The position numbers were made by a program, and so were the translations under genes. Positions 46,328 through 54,797 of a stretch of DNA of 64,000 nt are shown in pieces. Numbering within the stretch: the first letter of the stretch is position 1; every line of letters starts with the position of its first letter. The stretch spans positions 1 to 64,000 of the forward strand of contig CALOBA010000071.1 of the NCBI GenBank assembly GCA_942491465.1, read 5' to 3'. A model generated the notes under the pieces. It had not been told where the DNA came from. It saw only the letters and a program-made list of their open reading frames with translations, and searched no databases. The stretch is from CALOBA01 sp942491465 (GTDB lineage Bacteria; Pseudomonadota; Gammaproteobacteria; Chromatiales; Chromatiaceae).

Positions 46328-46848
46328 CGCTCGCCCTCGGCGCCCGGATCGCTGTTATCGGCGTTGCGCGTATCCGGGGCAGCGGCGGGTGCCGGCGCGG
46401 ACCCCTGCGGCTCGCCGCGCGAGCGCGTCGTGCCGGGCGCACTGGCGGCGAAGCCGACCTGGGTCAGCCCGAGCTGACCGGCGGCATCGAGCACCCGCAT
46501 CACCGCCTGATGAGGCGTCTTTGCATCGGCCTTGATCAGCACCGGCAGGTCGGGCTCGCCGGCGGCCTTCTCGGCCATGACGCGGCGCAGGGTCTTGACG
46601 CTCTGATCGACGACTTGATCATTATTGACGTAGTAGCGGCCCCATTGATCGACGGCGACCTCGATGCGGGCCACCTCGACCGTCTCCGCGGGCTCGCCGC
46701 TGGCCTCCGGCAGCTGCAGGCGCAGGCGCGCGTCCTCCTTGAACGTGGTCGAGACCATGAAGAAGATCAGCAGCAGGAAGACGACGTCGATCAACGGGGC
46801 GAGATTGATGTCCGGCGGACTCGGCGGCGAGGAGCGGCGCAGCTTCAC
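46324..46848 (-). CDS. exbD: Biopolymer transport protein ExbD
   Basis: ExbD with ExbB uses the proton gradient to energise TonB-type or related outer-membrane processes. The product has 174 residues: short cytoplasmic start, one membrane helix with the proton-carrying aspartate (INLAPLIDVVFLLLIFFMVS), and a periplasmic domain. The tail after residue 140 is Ala/Pro/Gly-rich and longer than usual. It overlaps exbB and msbA by four bases each. In this genomic setting (exbB-exbD-msbA) it may serve envelope lipid transport. Confidence 0.95.
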   Translation of the reverse strand: MKLRRSSPPSPPDINLAPLIDVVFLLLIFFMVSTTFKEDARLRLQLPEASGEPAETVEVARIEVAVDQWGRYYVNNDQVVDQSVKTLRRVMAEKAAGEPDLPVLIKADAKTPHQAVMRVLDAAGQLGLTQVGFAASAPGTTRSRGEPQGSAPAPAAAPDTRNADNSDPGAEGER

Positions 46849-47474
46849 GCCGAACCCTCATCGTCGAGCTCGCGCTGGCCCGCCAAGGCCTCGAGCAGCC
46901 GCAGGGCCTGCTCCTCCATGGCGAGGATCAGCTTGCCCACCCGGCTCACGAAGTGGCGATGGAAGATCAGCGTGGGGATCGCCACCGACAGGCCCGCCGC
47001 GGTGGTGATCAGGGCCTTGGAGATGCCGCCGGCGAGCACCCCCGGGTTGCCGACGCCGGCATCCATGATCACGGCAAATACGTCGATCATGCCGAGCACC
47101 GTCCCGAGCAGCCCGAGCAGCGGCGTCACCGCCGCGATGGTGCCCAGCGTGTTCAGGCGCCGCTCCATCCATGCGACCACCTGCCGACCGCTGTCCTCGA
47201 TCGCCTCCTTCATGATCTCGCGGGAATGGAACCGGTTGGCCAGGCCGGCCGCCAGGATGCGTCCCAGCGCCGAACTGTCGCGGATGCGATGCACATGGTG
47301 CTCGTCGAGCATCCGGCGCCGATGCAGCTCCAGGACCTCGGAGATCAGGCCATCGGGCATCAACACCCGGCGCCGCAGCGCCCAAAAACGTTCAATCACG
47401 ATGACCATGGCGAAGATCGAACAGAATACGATCGGCACCATCAGCCAGCCACCGGCCTGCAAAAGCTCCAGCAC
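46845..47474 (-). CDS. exbB: Biopolymer transport protein ExbB
   Basis: This is the MotA/TolQ/ExbB-family proton-channel partner of ExbD. It has 209 residues with three membrane segments: LMVPIVFCSIFAMVIVIERF at the start, TLGTIAAVTPLLGLLGTVLG in the middle, and GISKALITTAAGLSVAIPTL. It is the first gene of exbB-exbD-msbA-lpxK-Trm112-kdsB; 267 bp upstream separate it from the divergent 2OG-oxygenase gene. Confidence 0.96.
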   Translation of the reverse strand: MLELLQAGGWLMVPIVFCSIFAMVIVIERFWALRRRVLMPDGLISEVLELHRRRMLDEHHVHRIRDSSALGRILAAGLANRFHSREIMKEAIEDSGRQVVAWMERRLNTLGTIAAVTPLLGLLGTVLGMIDVFAVIMDAGVGNPGVLAGGISKALITTAAGLSVAIPTLIFHRHFVSRVGKLILAMEEQALRLLEALAGQRELDDEGSA

Positions 47475-47741
47475 GCGCCACTGCCCTCGGGTTTTCTATC
47501 GTTATGGAGAACGACCGCGCAACCGGCGGCCAAGGACCCACATCATAGCCGATCGCGCACGCTGACTGCGGTTGTTCGGTGGCCGCCGGGCCGCCGGACG
47601 GGTCGATCCGGGAGATGCGCCGGCGCGCAGGGCGGGAAACCGGTGCCGAGGCCCCTGCGGCGGGTTACCATCGAGCTGCCGGTGCTCGCGCCCATCGCCC
47701 CGCAGCGCACAGCCCATCGTCCACAAGACCATCCAGCGACC

Positions 47742-48269
47742 ATGCCCATCCAACAGATCAGCCCGCTCCAGCGCGCCCGCTATCCGCGGGCGGAGACCTT
47801 CAATCCACTGATCGAGACCGCGTTCGCCAAGCTCGGCGACGACGACTTCGAGCGTCGCAGCCACTATATCGGCGGCCGCTTCGAGAACCTCTACCCGGCC
47901 CCCGACCGCCTGCCCGAGATCGACGGCCTGCTCGGCTTTGTCGAGGCCAGCGCCCGCGCTGTCCTCGGCCCGGAAGCCCCGACCCTGCGCCTGGGATACT
48001 GGCTGAACGCCATGGCCCCGGGGCAGCGCACCAGCGAGCACAGCCACGAGGAGAACGACGAGCTGCTCTCCGCGGTCTACTTCGTCGTCACGCCCCCCGA
48101 ATCGGGTGACCTGTTGTTCTACGACGACCCGTTCGAGATCCGCGTCACGCCGGAGCCCGGCATGCTGCTGCTGTTCCCGCCCGGGCTGGCGCACGCGGTG
48201 GAGGAGAATCGCAGCGAGGGGCTGCGCCTGTCCATCGCCTTCAATTGCGGTCCTGCGGCCGATCGATAA
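47742..48269 (+). CDS. Putative 2-oxoglutarate/Fe(II)-dependent oxygenase-fold protein
   Basis: The product has 175 residues. It has the double-stranded beta-helix pattern with a likely iron site in EHSHEENDELLSAVYFVV and a distal histidine in FPPGLAHAVEENRSEGLRLS, where the Arg could bind 2-oxoglutarate. The segment GDLLFYDDPFE is typical of the small oxygenases with a TIGR02466-like fold. The ATG start at 47742 has no strong ribosome site. The 3' end overlaps the convergent membrane-protein gene by 29 bases. The substrate is unknown. Confidence 0.7.
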   Translation: MPIQQISPLQRARYPRAETFNPLIETAFAKLGDDDFERRSHYIGGRFENLYPAPDRLPEIDGLLGFVEASARAVLGPEAPTLRLGYWLNAMAPGQRTSEHSHEENDELLSAVYFVVTPPESGDLLFYDDPFEIRVTPEPGMLLLFPPGLAHAVEENRSEGLRLSIAFNCGPAADR

Positions 48270-48621
48270 TGACCATCCGCTCCATCTCGGCGATGCGAAT
48301 CCGGCGGCCGTCCGGCGTGCGGAAGCTGCGCCCGTCGATGTCGCCGCGGCGGACCTGATAGCGCTGCACGGCGCCGGTGTAGGGGTTGACCACCTGCAGT
48401 TCCACCAGCGCGCCCGCGGCGCGCCAGTCCAGGAACAGCCACAGGCCGCTCCCGACCAGCATCAGACCCAACAGCGCATAGGCGCCGATGCGAAACGCAC
48501 CGGCGGGCAGCACGGGCAGCGGTCTCGGCGCGGGCTCGCCATCGGCCTCACGCATGCGCTGCCGCACCACGAGCCAGGCCACGTAGGCGACGACGAAGGT
48601 CAGAATCAGCTTGCCGATCAT
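48241..48621 (-). CDS. Small membrane protein of unknown function
   Basis: The product has 126 residues with two hydrophobic segments (LILTFVVAYVAWLVVRQRM at the N-terminus and FRIGAYALLGLMLVGSGLWL near 45-65). A soluble C-terminal part contains VNPYTGAVQRYQVRRGDIDG. This looks like a short inner-membrane protein with a C-terminal beta domain. I do not recognise the family. Its last 29 bases overlap the 2OG-oxygenase gene on the other strand. Confidence 0.65.
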   Translation of the reverse strand: MIGKLILTFVVAYVAWLVVRQRMREADGEPAPRPLPVLPAGAFRIGAYALLGLMLVGSGLWLFLDWRAAGALVELQVVNPYTGAVQRYQVRRGDIDGRSFRTPDGRRIRIAEMERMVIIDRPQDRN

Positions 48622-48925
48622 GGCGCCTAAGGTATCACGGCGAGATGTCGGCGATGTTCCCGGAGAACGCCATGAATATGGATCTTGCGGACAAGCGTTG
48701 CTCCGGCGTCCTTGTTTGTCGCAGACGACGCATCACCGCGAGAAACTTTTCCAAGCGCTTGGTTTCCTTCGCGTCTTCGCGGCTTCGCGTGAGACTAATG
48801 AATGATCCGGGCGAGCTTGCTGGGTTGCAGCAGGGGCAGCGGATGCGCTTTGCTGAGCGCCAACCAGGCTTTTATAAGTCACCAAAGCCGGCTATCTTGA
48901 TCGATAGACAGAGGGGTTATCGATC
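48622..48925. other. Intergenic region with CGCGAAG repeat and inverted repeats
   Basis: This is 304 bp without a gene. It contains the CGCGAAG-type repeat (48763-48793) and, at its right end, the inverted repeat in front of the Fic remnant. Short open frames here are not convincing. Confidence 0.5.
48763..48793. repeat. CGCGAAG-type short repeat (inverted)
   Basis: On the minus strand this reads CTCACGCGAAGCCGCGAAG then ACGCGAAGGAAA, three CGCGAAG units. It is of the same kind as the CGCAAAG repeat at 21224-21250. Confidence 0.65.
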
Positions 48926-48926
48926 A
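48898..48926. promoter_or_regulatory. Inverted repeat overlapping the start of the Fic remnant
   Basis: A perfect TGATCGATA/TATCGATCA inverted repeat (48898-48906 and 48918-48926) has an 11-base spacer that includes AGAGGGG. A second pair CTATC/GATAG overlaps its left half (48892-48907). The right arm reaches the ATG, so a bound repressor would block translation or transcription start. This is probably an operator left from the lost gene. Confidence 0.5.
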
Positions 48927-49129
48927 TGACTTGGAACTGGCAGCACCCCGATTGGCCCGATTTTCGTTGGGACGAAGACCGGCTCAGCCGCGCCGAGACC
49001 CTGTTCTCGGAAGGTGCGGGGGTGATGATCGGCTCCTCCCGGCACCTGCACGAAAGCGATCGCGAGAATCTGATCGTCGAGGTCATGAGTCTCGAGGCCT
49101 TGGATACTTCGGCCATTCAAGCGCCGTAG
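48926..49129 (+). pseudogene. N-terminal fragment of a Fic-family protein (DUF4172 type)
   Basis: The first 64 residues (MTWNWQHPDWPDFRWDEDRL, then AGVMIGSSRHLHESDREN and LIVEVMSLEALDTSAI) match the N-terminal DUF4172 segment of Fic adenylyltransferases. That region includes the part just before the usual inhibitory helix. The reading then ends with QAP and a stop. The Fic core with its HPFxxGNG motif is missing, and the next 170 bp hold none of it. The intact family is about 370 residues. The upstream inverted repeat is probably the former operator. Confidence 0.75.
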
Positions 49130-49303
49130 TCGGGTTGAGCTTGCGAAACCCAGCCTTCACCGGGGCATGCTCGCTCATTGCCGGGTGTTGTTCCGCAACC
49201 CGGCCGTCGCGGGCAGGCGGTGCGCGACCTTGCCCGGCCCCTGGCCGTCGGCGTACCATCCGGGACCAATCGCCTATCCGCCCGTCTGCAATCCCCATCG
49301 CCT

Positions 49304-49960
49304 ATGCCCCAGTTGACACCAGCGCTTACCGCCGTCGTCTGCGTCATCGTGCTTACGCTCGGTGGCTGCGGCCAGCCGCCGCGACCGACCGTCAATCTCG
49401 ACCGGGCCGTGCGCATCGGTGACCTCGACCAGGTCGAACGCCACCTCTACTGGGGGACCGATGCGGACCGCCCCGGCCCGGATGGCGACTATCCGCTGCA
49501 TGTGGCTGCGGGCCAGGGCAAGGTCGTGATCCTGCGCGAGCTGCTCGACGACGGCGTCTCCACCAGCCCCCGCGACCGGCTGGGACGCACGCCGCTGCAC
49601 GTGGCGCTGGCCAACGGCAAGATCGGCGTCGCCGAGGTGCTGCAGCGCCGCGGGACCGACGACGACCTGGGCGACCTGCTGCAGGTCTTGGTGCGGGAGG
49701 GCAGCGCCAATCGCGATACCATCGCTTGGCTGGTGGACGCGCACGGCGTGGACCCGAACGCCACCGACAGCGACGGTCGCGCGCCGCTGCATCTGGCCGT
49801 GGCCGCCGGGCGGGTCAAGCTCGCCAAACACCTGATTCAGGCCGGCGCCGAGGTCAATCAGGTGGATGCCGGCGGGGACTCGCCGCTGGCGATTGCCGAG
49901 GACGGCGACAACGACCGGGCCATGGTCCGGCTGCTCCAGGCCTTCGGCGCCCAGCGCTGA
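49304..49960 (+). CDS. Ankyrin-repeat lipoprotein
   Basis: The product has 218 residues with a signal peptide ending in a lipobox (VLTLGGC), so it is anchored in the inner or outer membrane. Four to five ankyrin repeats follow: YPLHVAAGQGKVVILRELLD, TPLHVALANGKIGVAEVLQR, APLHLAVAAGRVKLAKHLIQ and a final degenerate one (SPLAIAEDGDNDRAMVRLLQ). Ankyrin repeats bind other proteins; the partner is unknown. It is followed after 50 bases by a small conserved gene. Confidence 0.9.
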   Translation: MPQLTPALTAVVCVIVLTLGGCGQPPRPTVNLDRAVRIGDLDQVERHLYWGTDADRPGPDGDYPLHVAAGQGKVVILRELLDDGVSTSPRDRLGRTPLHVALANGKIGVAEVLQRRGTDDDLGDLLQVLVREGSANRDTIAWLVDAHGVDPNATDSDGRAPLHLAVAAGRVKLAKHLIQAGAEVNQVDAGGDSPLAIAEDGDNDRAMVRLLQAFGAQR

Positions 49961-50010
49961 GCCCGGCCCGCGCCACCCACAACAAACACCCCACGACGGA
50001 GACCAGCCAG

Positions 50011-50307
50011 ATGGCAGAGAAGGTTGAAGACCTCACCGTAACCTATGTCGACGACGGCATCGAGACCACCAAGGAGTTGGACAAGGTTGTCCTGACCAAG
50101 GGCAGTTGGACCACGATCATCTTCCGCTACCAGGATTGGGACCGCGCCAAGGGCGTCTACGGCCCGGAGCGCTTCACCATCCGCCGCTACCAGAAGCGCA
50201 GTGGCGAGTATCGGCAGCAGTCCAAGTTCAACATCTCCAGTCGCGCCCAGGCGCAGGGGCTGGTGGATGCCCTGCAGGGCTGGCTGGCGGAGGAGCCGGT
50301 GGCCTAG
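50011..50307 (+). CDS. Small conserved protein of unknown function
   Basis: The product has 98 residues and is soluble. The start MAEKVEDLTVTYVDDGIETT follows a GGAGAC sequence. It contains VVLTKGSWTTIIFRYQDWD and a basic middle (FTIRRYQKRSGEYRQQSKF), then a helical end. It resembles a small protein I have seen as conserved in purple sulfur bacteria and related proteobacteria, but I know no function. The stop TAG uses the first base of palindromic copy E; the gene would also end in TAG without it. Confidence 0.75.
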   Translation: MAEKVEDLTVTYVDDGIETTKELDKVVLTKGSWTTIIFRYQDWDRAKGVYGPERFTIRRYQKRSGEYRQQSKFNISSRAQAQGLVDALQGWLAEEPVA

Positions 50308-50405
50308 TCAAGGTTCAGAAACAAGTGGTGCAGACGCACCCACGAAACGGCGAATCCAAAGGCTCAGCGAGCGGGCGTCTGCACCACTTGTTTCTGAGCC
50401 GATCC
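50307..50405 (+). mobile_element. 99-bp palindromic element, copy E (stop codon of upstream gene)
   Basis: Same arms and core length, one mismatch in the right arm. The direct repeat CTA lies at 50304-50306 and 50406-50408. The first element base completes the TAG stop of the 50011 gene. The original site reads GGCCTAGGAGG. Confidence 0.92.
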
Positions 50406-50501
50406 CTAGGAGGCGCTCTGCACGGGTTGTCGTTATCGAGCATCGCCACCACGACCGCGATAGGGAACGATCCCCATTCGTCCCTCCAACCGAGCCCGTC
50501 C

Positions 50502-51740
50502 ATGCCCATCGACATCCCCCGCTCGCTTGGGACCAGCGCCCGCCCGGCCCGACTCCCTCGGCGACGATGCGCCCTCGTCCGCATCGTCCTGGCCGCCTGC
50601 TGCGCCAGCATCGCCGCCTGCACCCAGGCCCAAGGCCCGGTGCAGCCCAGCGGCGATGTCCCCGCGGCGGTTGGCTGGCGCACCGAAACCATCGTCGACG
50701 GGTTGACCCACCCCTGGGGGATCGCCTGGCTGCCCGACGGCGGGGCGCTGATCACCGAGCGGCCGGGCCGGCTGCGTCGGCTCACGGCCGATGGCCGCCT
50801 GCTCGCCGAGCCCGTCGCCGGGGTGCCCAAGGTCTTCGCCGGCGGCCAGGGCGGCCTGCTGGATGTGGCGCTGCACCCGCGGTTCGCCGAGAATCGGTTG
50901 GTCTACCTGACCCTCGCCCGCGGCAGCGAAGACGCCAACCGCACCGCCCTGGCCCGCGGTCGGCTCAGCGCCGACGCACGGCGGCTCGAGGCCGTCGAGA
51001 TCATCTTCGAGAACCCGGACGCCAAGCGCGGTGGCCAGCACTTCGGCTCGCGGCTGGTCTGGCTGCCCGACGGCACGCTGCTGATGAGCCTCGGCGACGG
51101 CGGCAACCCGCCGGTGAGCTTCCGCGGCGATGTCATCCGCAAGCAGGCCCAGCGCATCGACACCCTGTTCGGCAAGGTCGTGCGCCTGAGCGCGGACGGC
51201 AAGCCGGCGGCGGACAATCCGTTCACGGGGCGCGACGCTGCCGACCCGGCCATCTACAGCCTCGGCCACCGCAACATCCAGGGCATGGTCCGCGACCCGC
51301 GCACCGGCCTGGTCTGGGCCAACGAGCACGGCTCGCGCGGCGGCGACGAGCTCAACATCATCGCGCCCGGCGCCAACTACGGCTGGCCCGAGGTCACCTA
51401 CAGCATGGAATACTGGGGGCCGCGCATCTCCGAGGAGACCAACCGCCCCGGTACCGTCCAGCCGCTGGTGGTCTGGACGCCGTCGAAGGCCCCCAGCGGC
51501 CTGGCCCTGTACACCGGCCCGGACTTTCCCCACTGGCAGGGCGATCTGTTCAGCGGGGCGCTCAAGTTCCGGCAGGTCCGTCGCCTGGACCTGGACCCGT
51601 CCGGGCGGCGCATCGTCGGCGAGCAGAAGCTCGACATCGGCAGCCGCGTGCGCGACCTCAGTCAGGGCCCCGACGGCGGGCTGTATCTGCTCACCGACGA
51701 GGCCGACGGCGCGCTGCTGCGCATCCTGCCGACGGAGTGA
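50502..51740 (+). CDS. PQQ-dependent sugar dehydrogenase-like (Asd/YliI family) lipoprotein
   Basis: The family is a six-bladed beta propeller that oxidises aldoses with PQQ. The product has 412 residues with a signal peptide and lipobox-like IAACT, then the first blade LTHPWGIAWLPDGGALITER. Conserved blades include GQGGLLDVALHPRFAENRLV, QHFGSRLVWLPDGTLLMSLG, AIYSLGHRNIQGMVRDPRTG and WANEHGSRGGDELNIIAPGA with the PQQ- and calcium-binding region. The start at 50502 is after palindromic copy E; the element has not entered the gene. Confidence 0.93.
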   Translation: MPIDIPRSLGTSARPARLPRRRCALVRIVLAACCASIAACTQAQGPVQPSGDVPAAVGWRTETIVDGLTHPWGIAWLPDGGALITERPGRLRRLTADGRLLAEPVAGVPKVFAGGQGGLLDVALHPRFAENRLVYLTLARGSEDANRTALARGRLSADARRLEAVEIIFENPDAKRGGQHFGSRLVWLPDGTLLMSLGDGGNPPVSFRGDVIRKQAQRIDTLFGKVVRLSADGKPAADNPFTGRDAADPAIYSLGHRNIQGMVRDPRTGLVWANEHGSRGGDELNIIAPGANYGWPEVTYSMEYWGPRISEETNRPGTVQPLVVWTPSKAPSGLALYTGPDFPHWQGDLFSGALKFRQVRRLDLDPSGRRIVGEQKLDIGSRVRDLSQGPDGGLYLLTDEADGALLRILPTE

Positions 51741-51754
51741 TCGCCGCGCACCGG

Positions 51755-52063
51755 CTATTTGACGCGACTGAGGGCCGGCCCCGCGCGCAGTCGTTTGGAC
51801 GCCTGATACTCCTCCTCGGTCATCTGGCTGCCGACGATATTGCGCAGCATATCGGCATCGCGATCACCCCGGTCCACCGCCAGCGACAGCCAGTAGTGGG
51901 CCTGGGCCAGATCGATCTCCACACCGCGTCCTTCGGCATAGATCAGACCCATCGCGTACAGGGCATCGACCTCGCCGCGCTCGGCGGCGGCGCGCACCAC
52001 GCCCACCTTGGACGGGTCGTTGCGCAGCAGGATCAGGTCTTTGAGATAGCTGTTGTTGGCCAT
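51755..52063 (-). CDS. Small Sel1/TPR-like repeat protein
   Basis: The product has 102 residues and is soluble. It contains a Sel1-like repeat (VGVVRAAAERGEVDALYAMG and IDLAQAHYWLSLAVDRGDRD) and a charged tail. AGGAG lies 10 bases before the ATG at 52063. Downstream of hisC on the same strand with an 84-base gap; no functional link is evident. Sel1 repeats mediate protein contacts. Confidence 0.75.
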   Translation of the reverse strand: MANNSYLKDLILLRNDPSKVGVVRAAAERGEVDALYAMGLIYAEGRGVEIDLAQAHYWLSLAVDRGDRDADMLRNIVGSQMTEEEYQASKRLRAGPALSRVK

Positions 52064-52147
52064 AAATCGTCGGCTCCTGATGTTGAGGCTCGGGCAGTCA
52101 TGCAAGACGCGTCAAGATCGGCGCGATCGGTCTCTCGCTAAGCGACC

Positions 52148-53239
52148 TCACGGCGATGACACCGCCGCCAGCGCCGCGACCATCGCCCGGTTCTCGTCCG
52201 GCGTGCCGACGGTCAGGCGCAGGCAGTCGCGGAGCATCGGGTGGCTGCCGTCGAGACGCTTGATCAGCACGCCGCGCTGCTTCAGCCCGTCGAACACCGG
52301 GCCGGCCCGGCCCTTGGCGGTGCGGGCGAGGATGAAGTTGGCCTCGGAAGGGTAGGGGGCGATGCCGTCAAGCTCGCCCAGGGCTTGGGCAAGCACGGCG
52401 CGTTGCTCGCGGATGGCCCGGGTCTGGGCGTCGAAGACGGGCTTGTGGCGCAGGGCAAAGGCGGCGCTGGCCTGGGTCAGCACGTTGATGTTGTAGGGCA
52501 GGCGGGTCTTGTCGATCTCGTCGATCCAGTCGCGGGGGCCGGCCATATAGCCCAGGCGCAGGCCCGCCAGGCCCATCTTGGAGACGGTGCGCATGACCAG
52601 GAGGTTCGGCCAGCGGCCCAGATGCGGCAGAAAGCTGGTGTCGGTGAACGGGGCGTAGGCCTCGTCGACGATGACCAGGCCGGGGCTGGCTTCGATGATG
52701 GCCTCGACGGCGGCGGCATCGAACAGGTTGCCGGTGGGGTTGTTCGGGTAGGCGATGAAGACCAGGGCCGGGCGCTCGCGCTCGATGGCCGCCAGGGCCT
52801 CATCCAGGTCCAGACCGAAGTCGTCGGCCCGCAGCGGCACGCCGACGTAGTTGAGGCCGGCGAACAGCGCGATCATCCGGTACATGACGAAGCCGGGGTC
52901 GAACGACAGCAGGGTGCGGCCGGGGTTGGCGATGGTCAGCGCCAGCATCTGGATCAGCTCGTCGGAGCCGTTGCCGAGCAGCAGGGCGGCGTCGTCGGGG
53001 ATGCCCATGGCCGCGCGCAGGGCGTCCTGTAGGTCCGGCGAGCGCGGGTCGGGGTAGCGGTTGACCTCGGCGTTGCGCAGCTCATCAAGCCAGGCCTCGC
53101 GCAGCTCGTCGGGCCAGGGGTAGGGATTCTCCATGGCGTCGAGCTTGATCAGGCCGGTGGCGTCGGGGACGTGGTAGGCGCTGAGCGCGCGGATCTCGGG
53201 GCGGACGAGCTTTTCGATCAGGGCGGTGGTGTTGGTCAT
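52148..53239 (-). CDS. hisC: Histidinol-phosphate aminotransferase
   Basis: HisC is the PLP enzyme that makes histidinol phosphate from imidazole acetol phosphate. The product has 363 residues, fold type I. Key parts are KLDAMENPYPWPDELREAWL near the start, LLGNGSDELIQMLALT, FIAYPNNPTGNLFDA and the lysine-containing RTVSKMGLAGLRLGYMAG. The start MTNTTALIEKL at 53239 is clear. It lies 72 bases downstream of hisD, so the two are probably co-transcribed. Confidence 0.97.
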   Translation of the reverse strand: MTNTTALIEKLVRPEIRALSAYHVPDATGLIKLDAMENPYPWPDELREAWLDELRNAEVNRYPDPRSPDLQDALRAAMGIPDDAALLLGNGSDELIQMLALTIANPGRTLLSFDPGFVMYRMIALFAGLNYVGVPLRADDFGLDLDEALAAIERERPALVFIAYPNNPTGNLFDAAAVEAIIEASPGLVIVDEAYAPFTDTSFLPHLGRWPNLLVMRTVSKMGLAGLRLGYMAGPRDWIDEIDKTRLPYNINVLTQASAAFALRHKPVFDAQTRAIREQRAVLAQALGELDGIAPYPSEANFILARTAKGRAGPVFDGLKQRGVLIKRLDGSHPMLRDCLRLTVGTPDENRAMVAALAAVSSP

Positions 53240-53311
53240 TGGGGCGATCGCAAAGGCGTACTAGGGCAGTGCGGCTGCCGGACACTCCCGCGCAGGGGCG
53301 AGGTGGGCCGT

Positions 53312-54607
53312 TCAGCCACGATACTCGGCGGAGCGGGCGTGGGCGGTGAGGCCCTCGCCCCGAGCGAGGACCGAGGCGGTCTTCGACAACTCCGCGGCGC
53401 CGGCGGCGGAGGCCATGATCAGGCTGGAGCGCTTTTGGAAGTCGTAGACCCCCAGCGGCGAGGAGAAGCGGGCGGTGCGCGATGTGGGCAGGACGTGGTT
53501 GGGGCCGGCGCAGTAGTCGCCCAGGGCCTCGGCGGTGTAGCGGCCCATGAAGATGGCGCCGGCGTGGCGGATCTTGGCGGCCAGGGCCTCGGGGTCGGCC
53601 ACCGACAGCTCCAGGTGCTCGGGGGCGATGCGGTTGGCCACGGCGGCGGCGTCGTCGATGTCGCGGGCCAGGATCAGGGCGCCGCGGGCGTCGAGGGCCG
53701 CCTCGACGATGGCGCTGCGCTCCAGGGTCGGCATCAGCTCGGCGATGCTGGCGGCCACTCGGTCGAGGTAGGCGGCGTCCCAGCTGACCAGGATGGACTG
53801 GGCGTCCTCGTCATGCTCGGCCTGGGAGAAGAGGTCCATGGCGATCCAATTCGGATCGGTCTCGCCGTCGCAGATGACCAGGATCTCGGACGGGCCGGCC
53901 ACCATGTCGATACCGACCTGGCCGAACACGGCGCGCTTGGCGGTGGCGACATAGATGTTGCCGGGGCCGACGATCTTGTCGCAGCCGGGGACCGACGCGG
54001 TGCCGTAGGCCAGCGCGGCGACGGCCTGGGCGCCGCCGATGGCGAAGGCGCGGTCGACGCCGGCGATGGCGGCGGCGGCCAGCACCAGCTCGTTGAGCTC
54101 GCCGTCGGGCGTCGGCACCACCATGATCAGCTCGTCGACGCCGGCGACCTTGGCCGGGATGGCGTTCATCAGCACCGACGACGGGTAGGCCGCCTTGCCG
54201 CCGGGCACATAGAGCCCGACCCGATCCAGCGCCGTGACCTTCTGCCCGAGCAGGGTGCCGTCGGCCTCGCGGTAGCTCCAGTCGGCCAGCTTCTGGTGTT
54301 CGGCATAGGCGCGGATGCGCGCGGCGGCGCCCTCCAGGGCCTCGCGCTGGACGCTGGGGATGTGCTCGAGGGCGGCGGCGAGCCGGGCCGGTTCCAGCTC
54401 CAGGTCCGCGGCCGACGCCGGCTGCCAGCGGTCGAGCCGGGCGGTGAGGTCGATCAGCGCCGCGTCGCCCCTAGCGCGCACGTCGGCGATGATGTCGTCC
54501 ACCGTCCGCTGCACACCGGCATCGGAGACGGAGTCCCAGGCCAGCAGCGCCTCAAGGGCTGCGTCGAAGTCCGGGTCGGTGGTGGCAAGGCGCCTGATCT
54601 CAGCCAT
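53312..54607 (-). CDS. hisD: Histidinol dehydrogenase
   Basis: HisD catalyses the last two steps of histidine synthesis, oxidising histidinol with NAD in a zinc enzyme. The product has 431 residues (from ATG at 54607; longer open frame upstream is not conserved). Features are VGLYVPGGKAAYPSSVLMNA, the family signature CDKIVGPGNIYVATAKRAVF, the zinc/base residues in LFSQAEHDEDAQSILVS and APEHLELSV, and GPNHVLPTS. It is the first gene of hisD-hisC. The hisG gene that often precedes it is absent; a divergent large gene starts 190 bp away. Confidence 0.97.
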   Translation of the reverse strand: MAEIRRLATTDPDFDAALEALLAWDSVSDAGVQRTVDDIIADVRARGDAALIDLTARLDRWQPASAADLELEPARLAAALEHIPSVQREALEGAAARIRAYAEHQKLADWSYREADGTLLGQKVTALDRVGLYVPGGKAAYPSSVLMNAIPAKVAGVDELIMVVPTPDGELNELVLAAAAIAGVDRAFAIGGAQAVAALAYGTASVPGCDKIVGPGNIYVATAKRAVFGQVGIDMVAGPSEILVICDGETDPNWIAMDLFSQAEHDEDAQSILVSWDAAYLDRVAASIAELMPTLERSAIVEAALDARGALILARDIDDAAAVANRIAPEHLELSVADPEALAAKIRHAGAIFMGRYTAEALGDYCAGPNHVLPTSRTARFSSPLGVYDFQKRSSLIMASAAGAAELSKTASVLARGEGLTAHARSAEYRG

Positions 54608-54797
54608 GGTGATGTCTGCGGGTATCTCGTGTCGTCGATGGATCGGTAGCCCGACAGTGTAAATCAGAACCGCCGACGCCCGCAGCCGACTGTTTCTCGC
54701 CAAGGCAGCAACCCCATACAATGCACCGCGACGACCCGACCTCGCCCCCCCCGGCCGGGTCGCACCATCCCCCCGTCCGCCGGCATGAGGATCGACC

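Noticed and set aside
49178..49303. N-terminal extension of the ankyrin lipoprotein
   Set aside because: A signal peptide and lipobox begin at 49304; the upstream part is intergenic.
52241..53032. Plus-strand frame opposite hisC
   Set aside because: Antisense of a clear hisC gene with Gly/Val-rich low-complexity composition.
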